From Deltaproteobacteria bacterium (lineage in GTDB: Bacteria > Desulfobacterota > Desulfomonilia > UBA1062), in the NCBI GenBank assembly GCA_016934135.1, contig JAFGTK010000243.1, positions 1-16,214 of the forward strand: a DNA stretch of 16,214 nucleotides, given 5' to 3'. The translations under genes and the position numbers were made by a program. The notes beneath the pieces were generated by a model. It searched no databases, was not told the origin of the DNA, and saw only the letters and a list, made by a program, of their open reading frames with translations. Of this stretch, positions 15,609 through 16,214 are shown one piece after another (the first letter of the stretch is position 1; each line of letters begins with the position of its first letter).

Positions 15609-16214
15609 GTGAGTACAACGAAACCATGCATTGATGACCTGAGAAAGATCTATGCATCGTCCCCTCAAAAAGCTTCAACCCTTATTGAAGAGTATCTTGA
15701 AGGAACGCTCGGGGATCTCCCAATGCCGGAAAGGATATCCGCTCTCAAGGCCCTGGGCAAACAACTGAACCAGGGGGCAGAGGATGAAACACCGAAAGAG
15801 CTTATCGACCGGATCGTGCCTCTGCTGCTTGGAAGGGATGTCTGCCGGGAGAATCTGTCTTCTTCAGAACTCCTTGAACGTCTCGCCGGATCACTGAACA
15901 CCATCTTCGACATTGTCAACCAGCTCATAGGAGTTATAAACCAGACCCTGGGCGAAAGCCGGGCCGGAGAAGAGACCATCCGTCACGTCATAGGCGGCAA
16001 TCTGGAATGCGAATCCTCAGAGCGTCCTCTTGAAGAGCATCTCGGTCAGATACAGAAGGCATTTCTGAAAACTCATCAGTTCTTTAAAGAGGCAGCCGAG
16101 GTCACTGTCGGGAAGATCCTTGCCGAGATGGATCCCGGGAAAATCTCTTCAGAAGCCGGATCTTCTCTCAAATTCGGCCCCTTGAAAAAGGCGGAGACTT
16201 TCGATCTCTATGAG
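15609..16214 (+). CDS. 5' part of a gene with a TagH-like (T6SS-associated FHA C-terminal) helical region
   Basis: A GTG at 15609, with AAGGAA about 7 bases upstream, opens a frame that stays open to the end of the window; 202 codons are visible. It begins MSTTKPCIDDLRKIY and is mostly helical, with no membrane segment. The last 60 residues run KAFLKTHQFFKEAAEV..., then LAEMDPGKI and ...KKAETFDLYE. That 'AF...HQ...L.e.DP..I...k...f.lY' order resembles the C-terminal domain of TagH-type FHA proteins associated with type VI secretion. No FHA domain is visible in this part, which is unusual, since TagH has FHA at its N-terminus. The rest of the gene lies outside the window. The three-base gap after the previous gene suggests a joint function. 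The coding call is fairly secure; the TagH relation is tentative. Confidence 0.65.
   Translation, partial: MSTTKPCIDDLRKIYASSPQKASTLIEEYLEGTLGDLPMPERISALKALGKQLNQGAEDETPKELIDRIVPLLLGRDVCRENLSSSELLERLAGSLNTIFDIVNQLIGVINQTLGESRAGEETIRHVIGGNLECESSERPLEEHLGQIQKAFLKTHQFFKEAAEVTVGKILAEMDPGKISSEAGSSLKFGPLKKAETFDLYE

Overview
The window is about 16 kb of dense, roughly balanced-GC bacterial chromosome. No gene is plasmid, phage or transposon related. Gene content suggests an anaerobic Gram-negative proteobacterium, most likely of the old Deltaproteobacteria (Desulfobacterota). The pointers are rplM-rpsI followed directly by argC, a lone MEMO-family protein, a histidine-kinase-like tail of the 'YVxxxKMLD' type, REP-like palindromes and a possible type VI secretion (TagH-like) component. 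The lineage is inferred from gene content and style, not from a marker search.

Region 1 (1-1432): the 3' end of a gene with a kinase-dimerisation-like helix and an acidic tail carrying three GFEDY motifs. It converges on a minus-strand MobA-like nucleotidyltransferase. Region 2 (1433-3652): a divergent intergenic stretch with a perfect 11-bp hairpin, then azlC-azlD (branched-chain amino acid exporter, ATGA overlap) and an EamA-family exporter. Region 3 (3649-9352): a complete five-gene peptide-type ABC importer (binding protein, two permeases, two ATPases). A paired REP/BIME-like inverted repeat sits exactly between the binding-protein gene and the first permease gene, where differential expression would be expected. 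Region 4 (9487-10364): a minus-strand stand-alone receiver protein and about 490 bp of gene-free DNA ending in candidate promoters. Region 5 (10365-13185): rplM, rpsI and argC as one likely transcript, then a MEMO/AmmeMemoRadiSam-B protein with its own candidate promoter.

Region 6 (13186-16214, running off the window) is the least ordinary part. It holds a 709-residue protein I do not recognise, with N-terminal Cys-pair (zinc-ribbon-like) clusters and a C-terminal acidic tail bearing seven copies of a [E/D/Q/A]-T-V-[I/M]-[I/L/M] motif. Three bases later a GTG-started open frame begins; its last 60 or so residues resemble the C-terminal region of T6SS-associated FHA proteins (TagH). The repeated motif has the form of a phosphothreonine site with an aliphatic +3 residue, which FHA domains can bind. 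My hypothesis is therefore a Thr-kinase/FHA signalling locus, perhaps tied to a T6SS-like system, in which the 709-residue protein is a multivalent phospho-scaffold. The kinase, the FHA domain and any secretion core would have to lie outside the window.
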